This document shows positions 1 to 5,878 of a DNA stretch of 30,573 bases, in pieces. The notes beneath the pieces are model-generated. The model ran no database searches. It was given only the letters and a program-made list of their open reading frames with translations, and was not told the DNA's origin. Every line of letters starts with the position of its first letter. The first letter of the stretch is position 1. The translations under genes were made by a program, and so were the position numbers. Source of the stretch: JAWXUD01 sp044432945 (GTDB lineage Bacteria; Cyanobacteriota; Vampirovibrionia; Gastranaerophilales; Gastranaerophilaceae); assembly GCA_044432945.1 (NCBI GenBank), contig JAWXUD010000022.1:1-30573 (forward strand), given 5' to 3'.

Positions 1-1
1 A

Positions 2-877
2 ATTAAAAGATGGCAAAAGCAATATGAAGAGAGAAAAACGTGGCAATCGCTAGTTCCACAATACAAATACAGTTCAGCTTTAGAGTGTCGAACCAAACTT
101 ACAGATGAGATGATTGATGTCTTTTTAAAAATATTATTACACCCCAACAGATTTTTAGAGGGTAAAGCAATCACTCTCACAATTAATTTATTAAAAACTC
201 GTGGGGTTGAAAATATACCATCTCCACCAACATTTCGAAGATATGCAATGCATTTTAAAAGATTTAACTATGATAAATGGGTTTTACTTCGAGAGGGTGA
301 AAAAGCTCTAAAAGATAAAGTTGAGCAATATATTACAAGAGACATTTCAAAAATAGAGGTGGGAGATGTGCTTGTTGCTGATGGTCACAAATTGGCATTT
401 CAGGTTATTAATCCATTCACTGGCAGACCGACTAGAGCAACTCTGGTCGGTTTTTTAGATTGGAAATCCACAGCACTTGTTGGGTATGAAATTATGATTG
501 AGGAGAATACCCAATGCATCGCTTCTGCTTTAAGGACAGGTATTTTAAATCTTGGACTTATCCCAAAAATAGTTTACCAAGATAACGGAAAAGCATTTCG
601 AGCTAAGTATTTTCACGACAAACAAGGTGGAGTGAAGCGGAGCCGTAGTTTGACGGGTGCAAAGTTCGATTTTTTAGCGGAAGCGTCAAAAAATCAGGAC
701 TGTTGCCAAGATTGTAATTTTGATGAAGAGGGGTTTAATGGTATTTACCAAAATCTCGGCATCAAACCAGTTTTTACAAAGCCATACAATGCAAGAGCAA
801 AAGTTATCGAAAGGTTTTTTAAAGAATTACAAGAAGAGTTTGAAAACATGCTTCTGATCTATATGCAGAAACATTAA
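2..877 (+). pseudogene. Mu-type DDE transposase, truncated at both ends
   Basis: The reading frame is open from base 2, so the 5' part lies outside the window; the first internal ATG is at 110. The protein has an integrase-core (rve) domain of the MuA type: first catalytic Asp in VLVADGH, second in VYQDNGKAFRA, and Glu in VIERFFKELQEEF, with the family-typical IKPVFTKPYNARAK stretch before the Glu. It would cut and join DNA ends for transposition. Mu-type transposases continue well beyond the catalytic Glu, but this frame stops about 20 codons after it, at a junction near 850-870 where an unrelated frame takes over. About 35 residues rich in Gly, Lys, Arg, Cys and Asn are inserted between the second Asp and the IKPVFTKPY stretch. 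The coding DNA there forms a perfect 8-bp hairpin. I read this as an inactive remnant. The family is fairly certain; the exact element is unknown. Confidence 0.75.
668..695. repeat. Hairpin inside the transposase insertion
   Basis: GATTTTTT (668-675) and AAAAAATC (688-695) form a perfect 8-bp inverted repeat with a 12-nt loop. It lies in the part of the transposase that family members do not normally have (about 616-720). This suggests a small palindromic element that inserted in frame. No second copy was found in the window. Confidence 0.35.
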
Positions 878-978
878 CGTTATTAAAGGAATACAGCAGT
901 GGTAACAAGAAAATAGCTGAAAGTAATTATGCTCAGAATCAAAATATTTATAAAGCACTAGCTATAAAAGCATCAAAG

Positions 979-1530
979 GTGACTGATCCCAAAGGGCCTA
1001 CGCAAAAATTTATTTCCAAAATAGACCAATTAAAACCAAAAGATTTAAACACATCTAATGTAGATGAATTAATTGGCTATATTAACGAAGATGGTTTTGA
1101 TCCGAATTTTAAAGATAATTTTGAATATTCATTAATATTAACTATCTTTTATCGAGAGGTTTTACGTAGGGAAAATTCCGAAACATCTAAAATCTCAAAT
1201 TATCAGGATAAAATTAAACTTGCTTTTTTAGCTCATCCAGATCTTGATTTGAATAAACAATATATTGATGGTCTGCATTGTCTAACTATTTTAGATCATT
1301 TATTAACAAATCAAGAAGAGCCATATCAACCAAATTTCAAAAAAGTTGGCGACATTAAGCTTTTACTTGAGTTTTCAGATAAAATAGATGATGGAAGGTT
1401 AATACAAAAAGCCCGAGATCTGATTCGAGAATATAACTCATCTCATAAAAATAATACAGATTGCTTAATGCGTTCTCGCGCAGAGGATGACTATGTAGAT
1501 GCTTATGTAGATTGGCTCATGCGACAGTAA
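979..1530 (+). CDS. 5'-truncated hypothetical protein, possibly ankyrin-like
   Basis: The frame is open from 844, directly after the point where the transposase loses homology. It has no start codon until a GTG at 979, and no convincing ribosome binding site precedes that GTG. The polypeptide is hydrophilic and helical, with Lys/Asp/Asn-rich composition and no signal peptide. One stretch (HPDLDLNKQYIDGLHCLTIL) resembles one degenerate ankyrin repeat (position, then DG, then L-T-hydrophobic-LDHLL), but a single weak repeat is not proof. The most economical reading is the 3' part of a resident gene whose start was lost when the transposon inserted or deleted. Whether it is still translated is unknown. 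I do not recognise a function. Confidence 0.4.
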   Translation: MTDPKGPTQKFISKIDQLKPKDLNTSNVDELIGYINEDGFDPNFKDNFEYSLILTIFYREVLRRENSETSKISNYQDKIKLAFLAHPDLDLNKQYIDGLHCLTILDHLLTNQEEPYQPNFKKVGDIKLLLEFSDKIDDGRLIQKARDLIREYNSSHKNNTDCLMRSRAEDDYVDAYVDWLMRQ

Positions 1531-1552
1531 GGCTTTAGAAACTTGTAATCTT

Positions 1553-1576
1553 GTAGGTTGTGGCTTGACCCAACAA
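1553..1576 (+). repeat. GTAG-type REP-like palindrome, copy 1
   Basis: A GTAG tetranucleotide (1553-1556) is followed at once by an imperfect palindrome of GTTG/CAAC and GG/CC arms around a CTTGA loop. GTAG directly 5' of a hairpin is the hallmark of REP sequences mobilised by RAYT (TnpA-REP) enzymes. The same GTAGGTTG start recurs at 1852 and, inverted, at 2101. Confidence 0.55.
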
Positions 1577-1585
1577 CGAAACGTC

Positions 1586-1606
1586 ATGCTGAACTCGTTT
1601 CAGCAT
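1586..1606. repeat. Perfect 8-bp hairpin ATGCTGAA/TTCAGCAT
   Basis: ATGCTGAA (1586-1593) and TTCAGCAT (1599-1606) pair around a 5-nt loop, a short distance after the first GTAG palindrome. No T-run follows, so it is not a terminator on the plus strand. It looks like part of the same composite intergenic repeat, which ends around 1620. Confidence 0.45.
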
Positions 1607-1624
1607 CTATCCGACTGTAAGCTG

Positions 1625-1850
1625 TTATAATAATTGGAAGCTTAAATCCTCAAAATTTGGATTAAATTCTTTTATCAAGTTTATTTTTCATTGCCTATGC
1701 CATCTTTTTAATTGCTTTTCTCTTAAAATGGCACTTTCTATATTTTCTGTCATTTCATAATAAACCAATTTATTAAGGTTATAATTTATCGTAAATCCTT
1801 ATACTAATTTATTCTGGTTTTTATAAACTCTAAGAGCTAAATCATTAGTC
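1625..1850 (-). pseudogene. GIY-YIG endonuclease family remnant with two in-frame stops
   Basis: Read on the minus strand from 1850 down to the TAA at 1625-1627, a single frame gives the C-terminal two thirds of a small GIY-YIG (UPF0213/YhbQ-like) protein. It shows DLALRVYKNQNKLV, then GFTINYNLNKLVYYEM, then SAILREKQLKRWHRQ, then KINLIKEFNPNFEDL. These match the family order of KYNLNKLVYYE, a REKQLKxW motif and IxxxNPxxxDL. Two stops lie in that frame: TAA at 1799-1801, between KLV and GFT, and TGA at 1688-1690, exactly where the family usually has Trp (RQ-W-KI). The N-terminal GIY...YIG half is missing. The homology ends at about 1850, one base from the GTAG repeat at 1852, so the repeat element probably interrupted or bounded the gene. 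It is a non-functional relic. Confidence 0.8.
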
Positions 1851-1851
1851 C

Positions 1852-2101
1852 GTAGGTTGGGTGCAACCCAACAATATTAAAATTGTTAATCAAATTTATT
1901 CTCTCAAACTAACCGTTTTTTATAGTCAAACCAATTTTCTTTTTAAAAAAATGCTTTTAGTATGTAGTCTACTGTTTGCTAGCATTAACAAGGTATTAAC
2001 AGTGATTATTTTATTAATAGGTGTATTGAATTTATCTTGTTGGGTTTTATTAAAATCAAGGTATTTACCTGTGAAAATCAAGCAAAATCAACCCAACCTA
2101 C
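1852..2101. repeat. 250-bp element bounded by inverted GTAG palindromes
   Basis: The ends are perfect 11-bp inverted repeats, GTAGGTTGGGT at 1852-1862 and ACCCAACCTAC at 2091-2101. The left end is GTAG plus a tight hairpin (GTTGGGT, GCA loop, ACCCAAC; 1856-1872). The right end, read on the minus strand, is GTAG followed by GTTGGGTT, with its pairing partner GTTGGGTT on the plus strand at 2039-2046. Two head-to-head GTAG palindromes around a spacer resemble a REP doublet (BIME/REPIN) or a small non-autonomous element. The spacer has no gene I can support. No obvious target-site duplication flanks it. Confidence 0.5.
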
Positions 2102-2157
2102 AGGCTAATCCTTATTTGACAAATTGGGTATAATTGGGTAAAAATAGGTATTGATAT

Positions 2158-2262
2158 ATGGTTTTAAATATAGATAACATTAAAATAACTAACCAAATGC
2201 TTTCGATAATCTCTGAAATCGATGAGTTTAAAGGGGCTTGGTATTCTAGGGATATAGTATAA
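2158..2262 (+). pseudogene. Fic-family protein N-terminal stub (34 codons)
   Basis: ATG at 2158 opens 34 codons ending at TAA 2260-2262. The middle reads ITNQMLSIISEIDEFKGAW, very like the conserved N-terminal helix of stand-alone Fic/DOC-domain proteins (I-x-hydrophobic-L-x-x-I-x-x-IDEFKGxW). The family then continues for roughly 300 residues to the catalytic HPFxxGNGR motif; none of that follows here, so the gene has been truncated. Fic enzymes usually transfer AMP to proteins, but this fragment cannot. A TTGACA hexamer at 2116-2121 may be left over from its promoter, but no good -10 is placed correctly. The match is short, so confidence is moderate. Confidence 0.5.
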
Positions 2263-2283
2263 AAACTATCTTTTGTAGTTTTT
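2261..2283. terminator. Weak AT-rich hairpin between the Fic stub and the 326-aa gene
   Basis: AAAAACTA (2261-2268) pairs with TAGTTTTT (2276-2283) around a 7-nt loop. The stem has only one G-C pair but ends in a T-run on either strand, so it could serve as a poor bidirectional terminator for the leftward gene ending at 2309. Confidence 0.3.
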
Positions 2284-2308
2284 CCTAGAAATTGGTATGG
2301 AATGCTGA

Positions 2309-3289
2309 TTAATCATGCTTTACAATATTATCGAAATTAACAGTGTGAACAGTACATTTACTCCTATCTACAAGATTTCCAGAGTTATTAAACTCTACAT
2401 GAGTTATGTTTCCATTAGTACTGTAAGTGAAGTTTTCTTTTTCTTTTGTAACATATTCGAATCCTGTTTTTTTAGATTTTCTATATTCTGAAAATTTTCG
2501 ATTAAGATTACTATCATTGATGTCAATGCCATTTTCGTTAGCCCATTTTATTTTATCAAGTATAGTGTCAGATTCATAAACAGATTTTTGCTCTAACAGT
2601 TCCCAGCTAAGTATTTTATTCTTATCGGGTGAAAAAATTCTTTTTTCTTTATTATTACCTTTTTGAATAATAGTTTCCCAATTTCCATTATCTAACTTTT
2701 GAGCAGTGGTTACATATCCTGCTGATGCACCATTATCAAATTGATGTGTGGATTTATATTTAATCATACTCCCACTTTCATCAGTAAATGTTTCAACTAT
2801 AGTGTTGTACCCCTCTTTTCTAGGAATAACTTTTCTAGAGGCAATAACCTTGCCATTTTCCACTATATCAGTTATCACAGTAGATTTTATATTATTAACT
2901 ACTTGATTAGCTGGAAGCGGAGTTTCAGAGGCGATATCGTCTATTGCTGTTGGTTTCGGATTCGCAGCTGGTGATATGTCATCTGTATTTTTAGCAGCTT
3001 TACCAAAGATATTTTCCATAAATTCTTTAGCACTATCACCAAGTTTACCTTTTTTGGCTAAAACGCCCATGGTTACAAGTGAAGCTAATAAACCAGTTCC
3101 AATTAAAACATTTTTTATTGTATTATCAGGCTTAACATTACCTTTTTCAGTTTGTTCTTTTATGAATTGGTCGTATCCTGCTTTATCAGTTAATCTTGCA
3201 CCCATATTACCATTATTCACAGCAATGGAATATTTATTATCATCTAATTTTTTAACATTATATCCTTCTACTCTTGAAATTGATAACAT
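2309..3289 (-). CDS. Hypothetical single-TM protein, probably lineage-specific
   Basis: The protein has 326 aa; ATG at 3287-3289 is preceded on the minus strand by AGGTAAAAATT, a usable ribosome binding site. Residues 1-50 form a short folded-looking segment (VEGYNVKKLDDNKYSIAVN). Residues about 59-78 form one hydrophobic segment (VLIGTGLLASLVTMGVLAKK), followed by a Lys-rich turn. Residues 85-130 are Pro/Ala/Asp-rich linker, and residues 130-326 are beta-rich with many Tyr, Asn, Thr and Lys (for example NGNWETIIQKGNNKEKRIFS), reminiscent of repeats in surface or effector proteins. No signal peptide with a cleavage site is evident, so the segment is more likely an anchor. I do not recognise a family. 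It stands alone, flanked by repeats on one side and the small-RNA candidate on the other. Confidence 0.75.
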   Translation of the reverse strand: MLSISRVEGYNVKKLDDNKYSIAVNNGNMGARLTDKAGYDQFIKEQTEKGNVKPDNTIKNVLIGTGLLASLVTMGVLAKKGKLGDSAKEFMENIFGKAAKNTDDISPAANPKPTAIDDIASETPLPANQVVNNIKSTVITDIVENGKVIASRKVIPRKEGYNTIVETFTDESGSMIKYKSTHQFDNGASAGYVTTAQKLDNGNWETIIQKGNNKEKRIFSPDKNKILSWELLEQKSVYESDTILDKIKWANENGIDINDSNLNRKFSEYRKSKKTGFEYVTKEKENFTYSTNGNITHVEFNNSGNLVDRSKCTVHTVNFDNIVKHD

Positions 3290-3500
3290 AATTTTTACCT
3301 ATATTTTACCTACATACAAATATAAAAACATAAACAGAATAAAAATTGCTAGTTGTGTGAGAAAATGTTGAACAGCTTTGCTTTTACTTCAATACTATGC
3401 TTGATTTGAACTCAATATATTTTTTGTAATCGATAAAGAATTAATAAGGTTTTTATTATTAGGAAAAGCTTTTTTTACCAGCTAATGGTAATATAATTAT

Positions 3501-3526
3501 AAAAAAAACCACTCATTACTGAGTGG
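3501..3526 (-). terminator. Intrinsic terminator of the candidate small RNA
   Basis: CCACTCA (3509-3515) and TGAGTGG (3520-3526) form a 7-bp GC-containing stem with a 4-nt loop. On the minus strand the stem is followed immediately by eight T (3508-3501). No leftward gene other than the candidate small RNA lies between this and 4677. Confidence 0.75.
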
Positions 3527-3641
3527 ATCGTTTTCTGCATCCTAATGGTCTTTTAGTGTTTATTATTTAGGAGTTTATATGTTTGGGGTTAATGAATGCT
3601 ATTTATATTTAGTGTTTCGGCTACACTTAAATCTTGTCTGT
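3501..3641 (-). ncRNA. Candidate leftward small RNA, about 140 nt
   Basis: A strong minus-strand promoter (-35 at 3671-3676, -10 at 3648-3653) predicts a start near 3641. An intrinsic terminator at 3501-3526 ends the transcript about 140 nt later. No reading frame with a ribosome binding site fills the interval. Near the 5' end a small hairpin forms from AGTGT and ACACT (3623-3627 with 3611-3615). The middle contains an A/C-rich single-stranded stretch with AAACTCCTAAA, complementary to Shine-Dalgarno-like GGAG. I found no match to a named RNA family from memory (not 6S, tmRNA, RNase P or SRP). The existence of the transcript is inferred from signals only. Confidence 0.5.
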
Positions 3642-3647
3642 TCAAAT

Positions 3648-3676
3648 ATTATGTCATAACCAAAATTGAATGTCAA
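3648..3676 (-). promoter_or_regulatory. Near-consensus sigma-70 promoter, leftward
   Basis: On the minus strand there is a perfect TTGACA -35 (3676-3671), a 17-bp spacer ending in TGA, and a CATAAT -10 (3653-3648). The TG just before the -10 makes it an extended -10 as well. It is among the strongest promoters in the window. Confidence 0.75.
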
Positions 3677-3787
3677 CAATATTCTTCAATATTTTTATCA
3701 AAAAACAACAAAACCCTTAAAAAACACCGATATAGTGTAAGTTTGACACTTTACAAAAGTTAATATTGTGTTACGGATAGGAGTGAA

Positions 3788-3826
3788 ATGGGTATATATA
3801 TTATAGGAAGCTCATTTGAGGATTAA
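3788..3826 (+). CDS. Possible 12-codon micro-ORF
   Basis: ATG at 3788 is preceded by AGGAG (3779-3783) with a 4-nt gap and opens MGIYIIGSSFED before a TAA. It sits about 130 bp upstream of the two small-protein genes. A TTGACA at about 3753-3758 lies upstream, but the best -10 is poorly spaced. It could be a leader peptide or chance. Confidence 0.2.
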   Translation: MGIYIIGSSFED

Positions 3827-3907
3827 GTATCAAGCGAAAATTACATGCATATATTAGAATGTAAACAAATGTTAATCTGAAAAAACGAGAAAAGGCAATT
3901 ATTTTTT

Positions 3908-3919
3908 AAGTATATACTT
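3908..3919. promoter_or_regulatory. 12-bp perfect palindrome upstream of the small-protein operon
   Basis: AAGTATATACTT is self-complementary and lies 35 bp before the start codon at 3955, within a very AT-rich stretch that probably includes the promoter. It could be an operator for a dimeric repressor, or chance in AT-rich DNA. Confidence 0.25.
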
Positions 3920-3954
3920 TATATATATAAGAGTATAGAATAAAGGATAATATC

Positions 3955-4341
3955 ATGGCAACAGATGCTATATCTGGTGTTGACTCACCTAAATACGTTC
4001 CTGTTGAGGCAGTATCAGGAAATATGTCATATATGACTGGGACAAGCAGTCGAGGGCTTGTCGATGGTGGAGCTAATAGGTCAACTTCGCCAAACCCGCT
4101 GACGAAAAATTATGTTTACAGTCCAGTAGATATATATGAGCGAACTGCCAATAAAGTTGCAGTTAGTGACCCAGAAACGTTAACTTCATTCAATGGGACA
4201 GGGAATATATTTTCATTCCCGCCAACTACAGATTATATTTCACAAGCAAATGGGCAAGCAGAGCAAAAATATACAATTAATCCAGATACATATGTTTATG
4301 AGCCAGTGTCGCTTGGTGAAAACGTACATTTATTTGCATAA
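3955..4341 (+). CDS. Hypothetical small protein with three YV(Y)xPV repeats
   Basis: The protein has 128 aa; ATG is preceded by AAAGGATAATATC, giving a good binding site. There is no signal peptide and no hydrophobic segment. The composition is rich in Ser, Thr, Asn, Gly, Pro and Tyr, with little charge. A short motif occurs three times: KYVPVEAVSGN (about residues 14-24), NYVYSPVDIYE (about 52-62) and TYVYEPVSLGEN (about 112-123). This spacing suggests a repetitive, perhaps extended, protein. It is followed 9 bp later by a second small gene with its own binding site, so the two probably share one mRNA. I do not recognise either family; function unknown. Confidence 0.7.
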   Translation: MATDAISGVDSPKYVPVEAVSGNMSYMTGTSSRGLVDGGANRSTSPNPLTKNYVYSPVDIYERTANKVAVSDPETLTSFNGTGNIFSFPPTTDYISQANGQAEQKYTINPDTYVYEPVSLGENVHLFA

Positions 4342-4350
4342 AGGAAAATT

Positions 4351-4593
4351 ATGTCATTAAAGATTGAAAATCAACAATTAAATGAAGCAAAATTGGCGAA
4401 TTTAGATGCCTCATCTTTTGGTGCATATACTTTAAATGCTAATAGCATGAACAACCCTAACAGAGTTGGCTTCCAAGAGAATGAAGTGTCTGCATTAAAA
4501 GCTTTGAATAATAATGAAATGTTCGCTAATACTACTGAAGGGCTTGGTGCATTTATAGATCCAGCTAAAGTTAATAAATCATGGGTTGGATAA
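4351..4593 (+). CDS. Hypothetical 80-aa protein, second gene of the small operon
   Basis: ATG at 4351 follows AAAGGAAAATT, a clear binding site, and starts 9 bp after the preceding stop. The product is polar, Asn/Ala/Leu-rich, probably helical at the N-terminus (KIENQQLNEAKLANLD), with no Cys and no membrane segment. It ends in KSWVG. A strong terminator follows at 4617-4660, so this pair forms a self-contained transcription unit. No family is recognised. Its size and lack of signals would fit a secreted-substrate, chaperone-partner or regulatory peptide, but none of these is supported directly. Confidence 0.65.
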   Translation: MSLKIENQQLNEAKLANLDASSFGAYTLNANSMNNPNRVGFQENEVSALKALNNNEMFANTTEGLGAFIDPAKVNKSWVG

Positions 4594-4616
4594 ATTTTGT
4601 TTAATAGTTTTGTATA

Positions 4617-4660
4617 AAAGAAGTGGCTCGNNNNNNNNNNCCCCCCCCCCCCACTTCTTT
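4617..4660. terminator. Bidirectional terminator interrupted by an assembly gap
   Basis: AAAGAAGTGG (4617-4626) and CCACTTCTTT (4651-4660) form a 10-bp stem between convergent genes, with T-rich sequence following on both strands. The loop region holds CTCG, then ten N, then a C run. Confidence 0.75.
4631..4652. other. Scaffold gap: 10 N followed by 12 C
   Basis: Ten N at 4631-4640 are followed directly by twelve C (4641-4652; the last two belong to the terminator stem). Such a C run is out of character for this AT-rich sequence. It is probably a read-end or gap-filling artefact at a hairpin, so the true distance here is unknown. Confidence 0.85.
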
Positions 4661-4676
4661 ATTCTTTATTATTGAA

Positions 4677-5801
4677 TTAAACACCAACTGGTGATTTAGA
4701 CAATTCAATACATTCGATAACTGTTTTAGCAACAGTTCTTTGTTCTTCAGCTGTCAATTCAGGGAACATTGGTAATGACATAACCATTTCAGTATTGTTT
4801 TCAGAAACTGGCAATGAACCTTGACCAACGTTTAGGTATTCATGAACTTTTTGCAAGTGAAGTGGCACTGGGTAATATAACATAGCACCGATACCACGTT
4901 CTTGAAGCATTTTATGAACTGCATCACGGTTAGGAACTTTGATTGTATATTGATGATAAACGCAGTAAGTATTATTCAATTCTTTTGGCGTTTGAACATC
5001 AGAGCAGTTAGCGAACAATTCGTTGTAATATGCAGCATGTTCACGTCTTGCGTTGTTCCATTCGTTTAAATAAGGCAATTTTACTCTTAAAATTGCTGAT
5101 TGAACTTCGTCTAATCTGCTGTTAACGCCGATTTCTTCGTGATAATAACGAACAGCACCACCGTGGTTTCTAAGAGCGATTACACGGTCTTTTAGTTGTT
5201 CATTGTTAGTGGTTAGCAATCCACCATCACCCATAGCTCCTAAGTTTTTTGTTGGGTAGAAGCTGAAACAACCGAAATCACCAAATGTACCAACCATTTG
5301 TCCTTTATACAAAGCACCGATTGCTTGGCAACAGTCTTCGATTACGTGTAAATTATGGCGTTTTGCAACTTCCATGATAGCGTCCATATCGCAAGCTTGT
5401 CCGTATAAATGAACTGGTATAATCGCTTTTGTATTAGGTGTAATTGCAGCTTCTAATTTTGAAGCATCAAGGTTGAAAGTATTCGCATCAATATCAACAA
5501 AAACAGGTTTTGCACCAACAATACCAATAGCTTCTGTAGTCGCAACGAATGTGAATGCAACTGTAATTACTTCATCACCTGCTCCGATATCTAATGCACG
5601 AAGTGCTAGGTGAAGTGCGTCTGTGCCAGAGTTTAGTGCAACAGCGTGGTTGCAACCGATAAATTCTGATAATTCTTGCTCTAAAGCTTTTGTATTTGGT
5701 CCTAAAATATAAGAACCTGAGCGAAGAACATCGCAAACTGCTTGTTCAACGTCTGCTCCGATTTGTGCGTATTGACGTTTTGAATCGATAATTGGTATCA
5801 T
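4677..5801 (-). CDS. DegT/DnrJ/EryC1/StrS-family sugar aminotransferase
   Basis: A 374-aa PLP enzyme that moves an amino group from glutamate or glutamine to a nucleotide-linked keto-sugar, making amino sugars for surface polysaccharide. Visible features are the cofactor-pocket NSGTDALHLAL (57-67), AFTFVATTEA (82-91), the Asp that holds the pyridine ring in VIEDCCQAIGA (156), and the Schiff-base Lys185 in FYPTKNLGAMGDGG. HGG and NSRLDEVQ further on are also conserved. The length is normal for the family. The start is supported by AAAGGAGATTATAAAATG. It follows the O-antigen-polymerase-like gene in the same direction, 77 bp downstream, consistent with envelope glycan synthesis. The actual sugar (for example a 3-amino-6-deoxyhexose or UDP-GlcNAc derivative) cannot be read from the sequence. 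Confidence 0.92.
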   Translation of the reverse strand: MIPIIDSKRQYAQIGADVEQAVCDVLRSGSYILGPNTKALEQELSEFIGCNHAVALNSGTDALHLALRALDIGAGDEVITVAFTFVATTEAIGIVGAKPVFVDIDANTFNLDASKLEAAITPNTKAIIPVHLYGQACDMDAIMEVAKRHNLHVIEDCCQAIGALYKGQMVGTFGDFGCFSFYPTKNLGAMGDGGLLTTNNEQLKDRVIALRNHGGAVRYYHEEIGVNSRLDEVQSAILRVKLPYLNEWNNARREHAAYYNELFANCSDVQTPKELNNTYCVYHQYTIKVPNRDAVHKMLQERGIGAMLYYPVPLHLQKVHEYLNVGQGSLPVSENNTEMVMSLPMFPELTAEEQRTVAKTVIECIELSKSPVGV

Positions 5802-5878
5802 TTTATAATCTCCTTTTCTACAATTTTAAACTCTATATTTATAGTGTAGCACAAGGATTTAGTGCCTTTATAATATTT

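Noticed and set aside
1688..1690. TGA at a Trp position as possible sign of UGA recoding
   Set aside because: A second in-frame stop (TAA) lies in the same relic, and intact genes such as gcvPB and rlmN read normally with TGG for Trp, so decay explains it better.
1861..2133. A 90-codon plus-strand frame across the repeat element
   Set aside because: It starts with a GTG inside the left palindrome, has no ribosome binding site, and reads through both terminal repeats. It is best seen as chance.
2976..3371. Plus-strand frame opposite the 326-aa gene
   Set aside because: It is antisense to a frame with a good start and binding site, has no binding site of its own, and its composition is that of a complementary shadow.
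4641..4652. Poly-C run as a phase-variable tract
   Set aside because: It abuts ten N inside a terminator loop and lies outside any gene, so an assembly artefact is more likely.
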